The notes under the pieces: model-generated | The model's input: only the letters and a program-made list of their open reading frames with translations | Databases searched by the model: none | What the model was told of the DNA's origin: nothing | From: DASWUD01 sp036401755 | GTDB taxonomy: Bacteria > Pseudomonadota > Gammaproteobacteria > Thiohalomonadales > Thiohalomonadaceae | Assembly: GCA_036401755.1 (NCBI GenBank) | Contig: DASWUD010000018.1 | Location: forward strand, 1 to 6,495 | Length of the DNA: 6,495 nt | Reading direction: 5' to 3' | In this document: positions 1 through 5,792 of the stretch, one piece after another | Position numbering within the stretch: position 1 is the stretch's first letter | Layout of the letters: every line of letters begins with the position of its first letter | Position numbers and translations under genes: made by a program

Positions 1-512
1 CCAAACTGGCCGCCAACGACTACACCGACGAGCGCTTCGGTGAACCGACGGTGCGCGACATCATCCGCGAACTGGACAAGCCGGGGCGCGACCCGCGTCC
101 TGAGTTCAAGACCGCCACCTTCCGTGACGGCGTCGAGGACCTCAAGGATCTGGAGCCGGGCATGATCCTGGAAGGGGTGGTGACCAACGTGGCGAACTTC
201 GGCGCCTTCGTCGACATCGGTGTCCATCAGGATGGGCTGGTGCACATCTCCGCCCTCTCCGACAAGTTCGTCAAGGACCCGCGCGAGGTGGTCAAGGCGG
301 GCGACGTGGTGAAGGTGAAGGTGATGGAGGTAGACGTGAAGCGCCGCCGCGTCGGCCTCACCATGCGCCTCAGCGACGACCCGCGCCAGGCCGCAGCCCA
401 GGAGAGCAGCATGGGCCGTGGCCCGGCCCCCAAGGCGAAGCTGAAGAGCTCTCAGCCTGCGGCCAGCTCCATGGGCGCGATGGCTGAGGCGTTCGCGCGC
501 CTGAAAAAATAG
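1..512 (+). CDS. tex: Tex family RNA-binding protein, C-terminal part (5' truncated)
   Basis: The reading frame is open from base 3 and ends at TAG 510-512, leaving 169 residues of the C-terminus. Tex is a cytoplasmic multidomain nucleic-acid-binding protein (YqgF-like, helix-hairpin-helix and S1 domains) linked to transcription and to tolerance of toxin expression and stress. The visible part starts in the segment just before the S1 domain (motif GEPTVRDIIREL). The S1 OB-fold follows at about fragment residues 52-125, with the typical GxVxNVxxFGAFVDIG and GLVHIS motifs. A low-complexity Ala/Ser/Lys tail ends in AFARLKK, as Tex proteins often do. It converges with degQ. A hairpin starts 14 bases after the stop but lacks a U-tract, so the transcript end is unclear. 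The family call is secure; the start lies outside the window. Confidence 0.93.
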   Translation, partial: KLAANDYTDERFGEPTVRDIIRELDKPGRDPRPEFKTATFRDGVEDLKDLEPGMILEGVVTNVANFGAFVDIGVHQDGLVHISALSDKFVKDPREVVKAGDVVKVKVMEVDVKRRRVGLTMRLSDDPRQAAAQESSMGRGPAPKAKLKSSQPAASSMGAMAEAFARLKK

Positions 513-526
513 GTTCATCGCACTTT

Positions 527-550
527 TGCTGAAGCATCAATGCTTCAGCA
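527..550. repeat. Perfect 10-bp inverted repeat downstream of tex
   Basis: The arms TGCTGAAGCA (527-536) and TGCTTCAGCA (541-550) are exactly complementary around the loop TCAA. The position just after the tex stop suggests a role at the 3' end of the mRNA, such as stability or termination. Neither strand has a T-run directly after the stem, so a standard intrinsic terminator is not supported. Confidence 0.6.
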
Positions 551-559
551 GAAGGCTGT

Positions 560-808
560 GTCGCTACCGCGACGGATTGAATTTGATGCGAGGGGCTGCC
601 CCGCGCGCAGGTCACTTTTACGAAGTCCATCCCTGGACTTCGCCCTGCGGGCCAGCCTTCGGCTGTTCCAATTCGCTCCCGGCGAATTGGTCTTGCGCGG
701 CCAAGAGAAAGTAACCACAGAGGTCGCTCCTGCGCATCCATGCGCCCGCGACATTCGTACATCCCTGTACATCAAGGCCCCGCACTTGCGCGACGTGCAG
801 GATGCACG
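560..808 (-). repeat. Array of small hairpins, mostly with GGA/GGGA loops on the - strand
   Basis: Successive short palindromes have different arms but similar loops. The clearest are CGAAGTCCA/TGGACTTCG (621-642), CCAATTCGC/GCGAATTGG (668-690), GCGCA/TGCGC (732-745), GTACA/TGTAC (757-770) and CGTGCA/TGCACG (794-808), with smaller ones at 560-573 and 653-665. On the - strand the loops at 621-642, 668-690, 732-745 and 757-770 read GGGA, CGGGA, TGGA and GGGA. The hairpin at 794-808 carries GGA on the + strand instead. A longer pairing between 610-618 and 708-716 encloses the hairpins at 621-690; on the - strand its one irregular pair is a U-G wobble, on the + strand a C-A mismatch. The overlapping ORFs look spurious. 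It resembles a dispersed intergenic repeat; an RNA function is only inferred. Confidence 0.55.
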
Positions 809-866
809 AGTGCCGCGAAGCATTTATCCCCGCAGGGGGCAGGGATGTGCGAGAGCGGCCTTCTCA

Positions 867-945
867 TCATTTCAGGGCCGTTCGTGCAACTCGCGAGGCA
901 AAAAGCCGCCTCGCTCAAACATGCACTCACTTACACCTGAAATGA
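867..945. repeat. Nested three-stem palindrome
   Basis: An outer perfect 10-bp stem, TCATTTCAGG (867-876) with CCTGAAATGA (936-945), encloses GTGCA/TGCAC (884-888 with 922-926) and then GCGAGGC/GCCTCGC (893-899 with 908-914) around an 8-base loop. The nesting makes one extended 79-base stem-loop possible on either strand. It belongs to the hairpin-rich intergenic region between tex and degQ. No protein-coding signal fits it. Confidence 0.55.
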
Positions 946-961
946 CTGCGATGCTCGGCTG

Positions 962-992
962 CATCCACGGGGTTTGGCGTAGCCCCTGGATG
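962..992. repeat. Bulged stem-loop
   Basis: CATCCA (962-967) pairs with TGGATG (987-992), and GGGG (969-972) with CCCC (983-986). One unpaired C lies at 968 and the loop has ten bases. It is the last hairpin of the intergenic array before the degQ terminator. Confidence 0.45.
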
Positions 993-1014
993 TAAGTCGG
1001 GTTCCACTGGCGGG

Positions 1015-1043
1015 GATATAAAGATGTAGGTCAGGCGCGACAA
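1015..1043 (-). promoter_or_regulatory. Possible weak sigma70-type promoter reading into the hairpin array
   Basis: Read on the - strand, TTGTCG (1043-1038) is followed after exactly 17 bases by TATATC (1020-1015). Each hexamer matches four of six consensus bases. It lies directly beyond the degQ terminator T-run and points into 1008-527. That would give the GGA-loop hairpins their own transcript, but a chance match of this quality is possible. Confidence 0.25.
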
Positions 1044-1072
1044 AAAAAGGGTTGGCCCTTGCAGGCCAACCC
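1042..1072 (-). terminator. Intrinsic terminator of degQ
   Basis: A perfect 9-bp stem, GGGTTGGCC (1049-1057) with GGCCAACCC (1064-1072), is followed on the - strand by seven T residues (1048-1042). It lies about 30 bases beyond the degQ stop, the classic rho-independent layout. Confidence 0.9.
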
Positions 1073-1103
1073 GACAACGCAGGAGCTTGAGTGAAAAAAT
1101 CGT

Positions 1104-2480
1104 TTACTGGATCAGGATAAAAAGCGCTCCGTCACGCCGCTGGATGTTGAGCAGTACAGCGCTCTCCTTGTCGATGGCGTTGCGCAGATCGGCCAGGCTG
1201 GCGATCGGCTTGCGATTGGCCTGCAGGATGATGTCCCCCTTGCGCAGACCGGCCCGCAGGGCGGCACTGCCCATCTCCACATCGAGCACCAGCACCCCCT
1301 TCACCTTGCCATAAATCGGCATCCCCTCGACGATATCGCCGAGGGCAGCACCGGCCAGGCGCGGATTGAGCTTCTCGCCAGCAATGGAGGTCGCCTTCGG
1401 CTCTTCGACGACGGCCACAATGTTCTTCACCTTGCCATCACGTTTCACCTGCATATCCACCTGCTGGCCGATGCGCAGCATGCCGACGATGTTGCGCACG
1501 TCGGAGGAGTCGTGCACCGGCTTGCCATTGACGGAGGTGATGATGTCACCCGCCTTGAGTCCGGCCTTGGCGGCGGGGGAGCCAGCGGTCACCTGAGTGA
1601 CGACCGCACCGCGCTGCTCCTTCAGGTCGAAGGCGTTGGCCAGTTCCGGCGTCAGGTCCTGCGCCTGGGCACCGAGCGCGCCGCGGCGTACCTCACCGTG
1701 CTGCACCAGCTGGCTCATCACCTCCCTGGCCATGTTGGTGGGAATGGCGAAACCGATGCCCACGCTGCCGCCGCTCTGGGAGAGGATGGCGGTGTTGATC
1801 CCCACCAGCTCGCCGCGCAGGTTGACCAGCGCGCCGCCGGAGTTGCCCGGGTTGATCTGCGCGTCGGTCTGAATGAAATCTTCGTACCCCTCGATGCCGA
1901 GTCCGGAGCGCCCCAGCGCCGAGACGATCCCCGAGGTGACGGTCTGCCCCAGGCCGAACGGGTTGCCCACCGCCACCACGAAATCGCCGACGCGCAGCGA
2001 GTCGGAGTTGATCATGGTGAGTGCCGTCAGCTTCTCGGGCTTCACCTGCAACACGGCGATGTCGGTCTCGGGATCGGTGCCGATCAGCTTGGCCGGCAGC
2101 GTGCGGCCGTCATTGAGGTTGACCGAGATCTCGAAGGCGTGGTCAACCACGTGGTTGTTGGTAAGGATGTAGCCCTTCTGCGCATCGACAATGACACCGG
2201 AACCGAGGCTTTGCGCGATCTGCTCCTGGGGCTGCTCGGGCACGTTGAAGAAGCGGCGGAAGAAGGGGTCGGAAAGCAGCGGATTCTGCTGCACCGGCAC
2301 CTTGCTGCGACTGAAGACGTTGACCACCGCCGGCACGGTTTTGTCAAGCATCGGCGCCAGCGAGGGCAACGCCTGGCCCTGACTGTCGGCGGTAGGCAGC
2401 CCGGCCGCCGCGATGGCGGGCAGAGTTGAGAGGGTGGCAATGCCCAGCGCGAGGGCAAGTGAACGCAATGGACTCTTCAT
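1104..2480 (-). CDS. degQ: DegQ/HtrA-type periplasmic serine endoprotease
   Basis: This 458-residue protein belongs to the HtrA (DegP/DegQ/DegS) family, which degrades or holds misfolded envelope proteins. Residues 1-25 form a Sec signal peptide (basic start, Ala/Leu-rich core, cleavage near AIAAA). The trypsin-like domain follows, with its catalytic triad visible: His110 in TNNHVVD, Asp140 in DPETDIAVL and Ser214 in GNSGGAL. Two PDZ domains lie at about 265-356 and 372-456. The loop between VVNVFSR and the His motif is short, and total length is close to E. coli DegQ (455), which favours DegQ over DegP with its long Q-rich loop; two PDZ domains exclude DegS. The ATG at 2480-2478 is preceded by AAGGGAAA at suitable spacing. 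It is apparently a single-gene unit with its own terminator and a sigmaE-like promoter. Annotation as DegP or MucD would also be defensible. Confidence 0.95.
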   Translation of the reverse strand: MKSPLRSLALALGIATLSTLPAIAAAGLPTADSQGQALPSLAPMLDKTVPAVVNVFSRSKVPVQQNPLLSDPFFRRFFNVPEQPQEQIAQSLGSGVIVDAQKGYILTNNHVVDHAFEISVNLNDGRTLPAKLIGTDPETDIAVLQVKPEKLTALTMINSDSLRVGDFVVAVGNPFGLGQTVTSGIVSALGRSGLGIEGYEDFIQTDAQINPGNSGGALVNLRGELVGINTAILSQSGGSVGIGFAIPTNMAREVMSQLVQHGEVRRGALGAQAQDLTPELANAFDLKEQRGAVVTQVTAGSPAAKAGLKAGDIITSVNGKPVHDSSDVRNIVGMLRIGQQVDMQVKRDGKVKNIVAVVEEPKATSIAGEKLNPRLAGAALGDIVEGMPIYGKVKGVLVLDVEMGSAALRAGLRKGDIILQANRKPIASLADLRNAIDKESAVLLNIQRRDGALFILIQ

Positions 2481-2491
2481 GGTTTCCCTTT

Positions 2492-2509
2492 TTTCGAATG
2501 TTTCGAATG
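2492..2509. repeat. Tandem 9-bp duplication in the degQ leader
   Basis: TTTCGAATG occurs twice head to tail (2492-2500 and 2501-2509), just upstream of the degQ ribosome binding site. It contains the palindrome TTCGAA. It may be a small slippage duplication; no known operator is recognised. Confidence 0.5.
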
Positions 2510-2532
2510 GAAGATGGATTTCCTCACCCGCT

Positions 2533-2561
2533 AAAGACCACCTGGATGTGAAAAGAGTTCC
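2533..2561 (-). promoter_or_regulatory. SigmaE (RpoE/AlgU)-like promoter of degQ
   Basis: On the - strand GGAACTC (2561-2555) is followed by 16 bases and then GTCTTT (2538-2533). The sigmaE consensus is GGAACTT, about 16 bases, then a TC-containing -10. The -35 differs at one base; the -10 keeps GTCT but departs at its last two bases. Transcription would start near 2526, giving a leader of about 45 bases. Members of the degP family are classic sigmaE targets, which supports the reading. Confidence 0.5.
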
Positions 2562-2611
2562 TTGCGCGAGTTATAACTGGAGGATGCGCCGCAAATATCA
2601 CACCAGGGGTA

Positions 2612-2692
2612 GCCTGGATGGAATGCAATGGAATCCGGGTTAACTGCCAGACAAACCGGGCTCTCCCGGATTACGCTGCGCTCCATCCGGGC
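2612..2692. repeat. REP-like imperfect palindrome between hsp20 and degQ
   Basis: Two 28-base arms, 2612-2639 and 2665-2692, are inverted copies with 22 of 28 positions complementary. They carry the CCGGAT...ATCCGGG cores typical of extragenic palindromes dispersed in gammaproteobacterial genomes. The 25-base loop holds a second CCGGG (2656-2660) that can pair instead with CCCGG (2665-2669) over a four-base loop, so two structures compete. It lies between the hsp20 terminator and the degQ promoter and contains no credible ORF. Confidence 0.65.
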
Positions 2693-2720
2693 GACAGAAA
2701 TTTGCTGGAGTGCCCACCAA

Positions 2721-2746
2721 TAAAAAGCCCCGCGTGAGCGGGGCTT
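2721..2746 (-). terminator. Intrinsic terminator of hsp20
   Basis: A perfect 9-bp stem, AAGCCCCGC (2725-2733) with GCGGGGCTT (2738-2746), has a GTGA loop and reads on the - strand into five T residues followed by ATT. It begins about 22 bases after the hsp20 stop and should separate hsp20 from degQ. Confidence 0.9.
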
Positions 2747-2767
2747 CTGTGATGACACGGGGCTGGC

Positions 2768-3208
2768 TCAACCCTCCACCGAGATCTTTCGCGGTTGCAG
2801 CTTCTCATGCTTGGGGATGCGGATCTCCAGCACGCCGTTGGTGCCCTTGGCGGTGATCTTGTCGGTGTCGGCGGTGTCGGGCAGGGTGAAGCGGCGGAAG
2901 AAGCTGCCGTAGGAGCGCTCGATGCGCTTGTAGCCACTGCGTTCCTCCTTCTTCTCCGTGTCGCGCTCGCCGCGGATGGTGAGCATCCCCCCTTCGGCGT
3001 GGACCTCGATGTTCTTCGGGTCGACACCGGGCAGGTCGGCCTTGATTACGAAGCACTCCTGCTCCTCCTTGATATCCACCGCCGGTACCCAGTCGCTGGC
3101 GGTGGCGATGTGCGCCTCATCGGCGCTGCCCCGGTCGCCATACATCCGCTCCATCTCGCGGCGCAGCTGGTCGAGCATACTCATCGGTTCATATCGCATC
3201 AGGCTCAT
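2768..3208 (-). CDS. hsp20: Small heat-shock protein, Hsp20/alpha-crystallin family
   Basis: This 146-residue cytoplasmic holdase-type chaperone binds unfolding proteins in large oligomers and passes them to the DnaK/ClpB refolding machinery. After a short N-terminal arm (1-37, with LDQLRREMERMY), the alpha-crystallin domain runs from about 38 to 134. It starts with the usual WVPAVDIKE segment, contains ADLPGVD, and closes with the family signature NGVLEIRIPK (124-133). The C-terminal ISV (142-144) is the I/V-x-I/V anchor used in oligomer assembly. The length is typical of bacterial class A sHSPs. The chosen ATG has GGAGG five bases upstream; in-frame ATGs at residues 4, 9 and 11 lack this support. 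A sigma32-type promoter upstream and a strong terminator downstream make it a single-gene unit, divergent from nrdJa. Confidence 0.95.
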   Translation of the reverse strand: MSLMRYEPMSMLDQLRREMERMYGDRGSADEAHIATASDWVPAVDIKEEQECFVIKADLPGVDPKNIEVHAEGGMLTIRGERDTEKKEERSGYKRIERSYGSFFRRFTLPDTADTDKITAKGTNGVLEIRIPKHEKLQPRKISVEG

Positions 3209-3241
3209 GATTGCCTCCGTAGGGTTGTCTGTATGGTGACG

Positions 3242-3270
3242 ATATAGGCACCGCTGCAGGGCGATTCAAG
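3242..3270 (-). promoter_or_regulatory. Sigma32 (RpoH)-type heat-shock promoter of hsp20
   Basis: On the - strand a perfect CTTGAA (3270-3265) is followed by 15 bases and GCCTATAT (3249-3242). The sigma32 consensus is CTTGAA, 13-15 bases, CCCCATNT; five of the seven informative -10 bases match. Transcription would begin near 3235, leaving a leader of about 27 bases with the GGAGG ribosome binding site. Hsp20 genes are standard RpoH targets. Confidence 0.75.
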
Positions 3271-3284
3271 CCCTTGTGAATCGC
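3261..3284. repeat. Inverted repeat overlapping the hsp20 -35 element
   Basis: GCGATTCA (3261-3268) and TGAATCGC (3277-3284) are perfect 8-bp inverted arms separated by eight bases. The first arm overlaps the -35 hexamer, so the site could be an operator. It does not match CIRCE. The binding protein, if any, is unknown. Confidence 0.4.
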
Positions 3285-3486
3285 GTGGATATCCCCATGG
3301 AACGGTTAAAAGTATGTGTTCGCTCACACGATGTTCCCTGCCAGCACTGGAATATTAGGCCCACAACATATAGTATGCGCACCCCGCAAAAACGCCACCG
3401 CCGCTATCTCTATGAATCTAAAAACAAAATGTATAACTAATTGAAATTGTTGGTTTTAATTCCATAAAATTATCTCCCCTTTTACA

Positions 3487-3515
3487 TTGACACTCCTCCA
3501 TCTAGTGCCTAAACT
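3487..3515 (+). promoter_or_regulatory. Sigma70-type promoter of nrdJa-nrdJb
   Basis: A perfect TTGACA (3487-3492) is followed by 17 bases and TAAACT (3510-3515, four of six consensus bases). An AT-rich tract precedes it. Transcription would start near 3522, giving a leader of about 99 bases. The strong NrdR box just downstream supports the assignment. Confidence 0.7.
3495..3510 (+). promoter_or_regulatory. Degenerate upstream NrdR box (candidate)
   Basis: This 16-base site matches the NrdR consensus at only 9 of 16 positions. It starts exactly 31 bases upstream of the strong box, the three-helical-turn spacing usual for NrdR box pairs, and it covers the -35/-10 spacer. It would be ignored without that spacing. 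Confidence 0.3.
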
Positions 3516-3525
3516 TTTGGCCTCA

Positions 3526-3541
3526 ACACAACATGTAGTGT
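3526..3541 (+). promoter_or_regulatory. NrdR box
   Basis: ACACAACATGTAGTGT matches the NrdR consensus ACACwATATATwGTGT at 14 of 16 positions. The dyad extends one or two bases on each side (CAACAC ... GTGTTG). It lies just downstream of the predicted transcription start, where a bound repressor would block initiation. NrdR is the zinc-finger/ATP-cone repressor of ribonucleotide reductase genes. Confidence 0.8.
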
Positions 3542-3620
3542 TGGTAAATTAACAAGGATTTCCGCCGCCGGAAGCGGCTCCTCTCGCAAGAGACCAAACG
3601 ACCAACAAGGGAGAACCTAC

Positions 3621-5780
3621 GTGAGTAAAGGCAGCGCGCACCTCAAAGCCGTTTCCACCGCAGTAACCGCCATCCCTTTCCAGCCCGCCTCCCTGGACAT
3701 CTGGGACAAGAAATACCGCCTCAAGACCAAGTCTGGCGAAATCATCGACAAGAGCATCGACGACACCTTCAAGCGTGTCGCGCGCGCCCTCTCCGAGGTG
3801 GAGCAGAGCGACGCCAAGCGCGAAGAGTGGAACACCAAGTTCCTCTGGGCGCTGCGCCACGGGGCGATCCCCGCCGGCCGCATCACCTCCAACGCCGGCG
3901 CGCTGGCCTTCAAGCCCGCCACCTCGACCATCAACTGCACCGTCTCCGGTACCGTGCGCGACTCGATGGACGACATCCTCGGCAAGGTGCACGAGGCAGG
4001 GCTGACCCTCAAGGCCGGCTGCGGCATCGGCTACGAATTCTCCACCCTGCGGCCGAAGGGCGCCTTCGTCGCCGGCGCCGGTGCCTACACCTCCGGCCCG
4101 CTCTCCTTCATGGATATCTTCGACAAGATGTGTTTCACCGTCTCCTCCGCCGGCGGCCGCCGCGGCGCGCAGATGGCCACCTTCGACGTCGGCCACCCGG
4201 ACGTGATGGACTTCATCAAGGCGAAGCGCGAAGACGGCCGCCTGCGCCAGTTCAACCTGTCGCTGCTGGTCACCAGGGAGTTCATGGAGGCAGTCAAGCA
4301 CGATGCCCTGTGGCAGCTCGCCTTCCCCTTGAGCCCGAAAGAGGCGGAGATCGACGGCATCGACCTCAATAACGCCGAGCAGGTGGTGTGGCGCGAGTGG
4401 CCGGTGAAGGATACCTACATCACCAACAACGACGGCCTGGTGGCCTGCAAGATCTACAAGACCATCAAGGCGCGCCGCCTGTGGGACATGATCATGGCCT
4501 CCACCTACGACTTCGCTGAACCGGGCTTCATCCTCATCGACGAATACAATGAGATGAACAACAACTGGTTCTGCGAAAACATCCGCGCCACCAACCCGTG
4601 CGGCGAGCAGGGCTTGCCCCCCTACGGCGCCTGCCTGCTCGGCTCCGTCGACCTCACCAAGTTCGTGCTCGACCCGTTCACCGACAAGGCGCGCTTCGAC
4701 TGGGACGCCTATCGCGAGGCAGTCGCCATCTTCACCCGCATGCTCGACAACGTGGTGGAGATCAACGGCCTGCCGCTGCCGCAGCAGCGCGACGAGATCA
4801 TCAAGAAGCGCCGTCATGGCATGGGTTATCTCGGCCTCGGCTCCACCCTCACCATGCTGCGCATGAAATACGGCGACAAGCAGTCGCTGGAATTCACCGA
4901 GCGCGTCACCCGCGAGATGGCGCTGGTCGGCTGGCGTTCCGCGCTGGAACTCGCCAAAGAGAAGGGCGCCGCCCCGATCATGAGCGAAGAGTTCGAAGTC
5001 ACCGGCGACATGCTGCGCAAGCGTCCCGAGATGAAGCGCGACGGCTACAAGGTGGGCGACAAGGTGAAGGGCTCGGTGCTGCACGCCAAGTACAGCCGCT
5101 ACATGCAGCGCATCGCCGAGGTCGATCCCGAGCTGGTGCACGAACTGGCCGAGGTGGGCGCGCGCTTCACCCACCACAGCTCCATCGCACCCACCGGCAC
5201 CATCTCGCTCTCCCTCGCCAACAACGCCAGCAACGGCATCGAGCCCTCGTTCGCGCATCACTACTCGCGCAACGTGATCCGCGAAGGGAAGAAGAGCAAG
5301 GAGAAGGTCGACGTCTACTCCTTCGAACTGCTCGCCTACCGCGAACTGGTCAACCCCAAGGCGATGCCCTACAGCGACAAGGCCGACGAAAAGCTGCCCG
5401 ACTACTTCATCACCGCCGAAGAGATCAACCCGACCCAGCATGTCGACGTGCAGGCTGCGGCGCAGAAGTGGATCGACTCCTCCATCTCCAAAACCGCCAA
5501 TGTCCCCACCGACTTCCCCTACGAGAAGTTCAAGGACATCTACCTCTACGCCTACGACCAGCAGCTCAAGGGCTGCACCACCTTCCGCTTCAACCCCGAA
5601 GCGTTCCAGGGGGTACTGGTCAAGGAGAAGGACCTGGAGAAGACCACCTACCGCTTCGAACTCGAAGACGGCAGCTTCCTCGAACTGAAGGGCAACGAAG
5701 AGATCGAATACGACGGCGAAATCCACACCGCCGCGAATCTGTTCGATGCCATGAAAGAGGGCTACTACGGCAAGTTCTAA
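3621..5780 (+). CDS. nrdJa: Adenosylcobalamin-dependent (class II) ribonucleotide reductase, catalytic chain NrdJa
   Basis: This 719-residue protein is the catalytic chain of class II ribonucleotide reductase, which uses coenzyme B12 to generate a thiyl radical and works with or without oxygen to make deoxyribonucleotides. Active-site features are visible: Cys106 (INCTVSG) and Cys338 (YGACLLG) as the likely redox pair, and NPCGEQ at 325-330 with Asn325, thiyl Cys327 and Glu329. The 11-residue gap from Cys327 to Cys338 equals that in Thermotoga NrdJ. The substrate loop PTGTIS is at 524-529. There is no N-terminal ATP-cone. The chain stops soon after GCTTFR (651-656) without the C-terminal region of single-chain NrdJ; nrdJb follows, so the enzyme is split as in P. 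aeruginosa. The GTG start is supported by AAGGGAGAA seven bases upstream. A promoter with an NrdR box precedes it. Confidence 0.95.
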   Translation: MSKGSAHLKAVSTAVTAIPFQPASLDIWDKKYRLKTKSGEIIDKSIDDTFKRVARALSEVEQSDAKREEWNTKFLWALRHGAIPAGRITSNAGALAFKPATSTINCTVSGTVRDSMDDILGKVHEAGLTLKAGCGIGYEFSTLRPKGAFVAGAGAYTSGPLSFMDIFDKMCFTVSSAGGRRGAQMATFDVGHPDVMDFIKAKREDGRLRQFNLSLLVTREFMEAVKHDALWQLAFPLSPKEAEIDGIDLNNAEQVVWREWPVKDTYITNNDGLVACKIYKTIKARRLWDMIMASTYDFAEPGFILIDEYNEMNNNWFCENIRATNPCGEQGLPPYGACLLGSVDLTKFVLDPFTDKARFDWDAYREAVAIFTRMLDNVVEINGLPLPQQRDEIIKKRRHGMGYLGLGSTLTMLRMKYGDKQSLEFTERVTREMALVGWRSALELAKEKGAAPIMSEEFEVTGDMLRKRPEMKRDGYKVGDKVKGSVLHAKYSRYMQRIAEVDPELVHELAEVGARFTHHSSIAPTGTISLSLANNASNGIEPSFAHHYSRNVIREGKKSKEKVDVYSFELLAYRELVNPKAMPYSDKADEKLPDYFITAEEINPTQHVDVQAAAQKWIDSSISKTANVPTDFPYEKFKDIYLYAYDQQLKGCTTFRFNPEAFQGVLVKEKDLEKTTYRFELEDGSFLELKGNEEIEYDGEIHTAANLFDAMKEGYYGKF

Positions 5781-5792
5781 ACAGGGAAGCCG

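Larger units (their letters stand above)
3209..3620. other. Divergent control region between hsp20 and nrdJa
   Basis: This 412-base gene-free stretch holds the hsp20 promoter at its left end and the nrdJa promoter, NrdR box and leader at its right. The middle (about 3411-3486) is strikingly AT-rich for this genome and sits directly upstream of the nrdJa -35, where it could act as an UP element. The presumed nrdJa leader (from about 3522) has two small hairpins: GCCGC/GCGGC (3564-3578) and CTCT/AGAG (3581-3592). I see no ORF with coding character here. Confidence 0.6.

Noticed and set aside
527..550. Intrinsic terminator for tex
   Set aside because: The stem is perfect but no T-run follows on either strand, so I kept it only as an inverted repeat.
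540..995. A 151-codon + strand ORF in the intergenic region
   Set aside because: It runs straight through the hairpin array, lacks a ribosome binding site and any known domain, and its Arg/Ser/Pro-rich product is typical of spurious ORFs called in dispersed repeats.
1512..2429. A 305-codon + strand ORF opposite degQ
   Set aside because: The composition is His/Gly/Arg/Val-rich without a domain, and it lies fully inside the clearly coding degQ on the other strand.
3363..3378. Another NrdR-like site, ACAACATATAGTATGC
   Set aside because: It matches 11 of 16 consensus bases but the dyad is broken in both halves and it lies far upstream of the nrdJa promoter with no paired box at a helical spacing.
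3522..3620. Cobalamin riboswitch in the nrdJa leader
   Set aside because: A B12 control would suit a B12-dependent enzyme, but the leader is only about 99 bases and I cannot find a convincing B12 box; its hairpins are short.
3549..5726. A 725-codon open frame on the - strand opposite nrdJa
   Set aside because: It mirrors nrdJa almost end to end, has a low-complexity Val/Gly/Asp/Leu-rich composition and no recognisable domain. It is the open antisense frame expected from a GC-rich gene.
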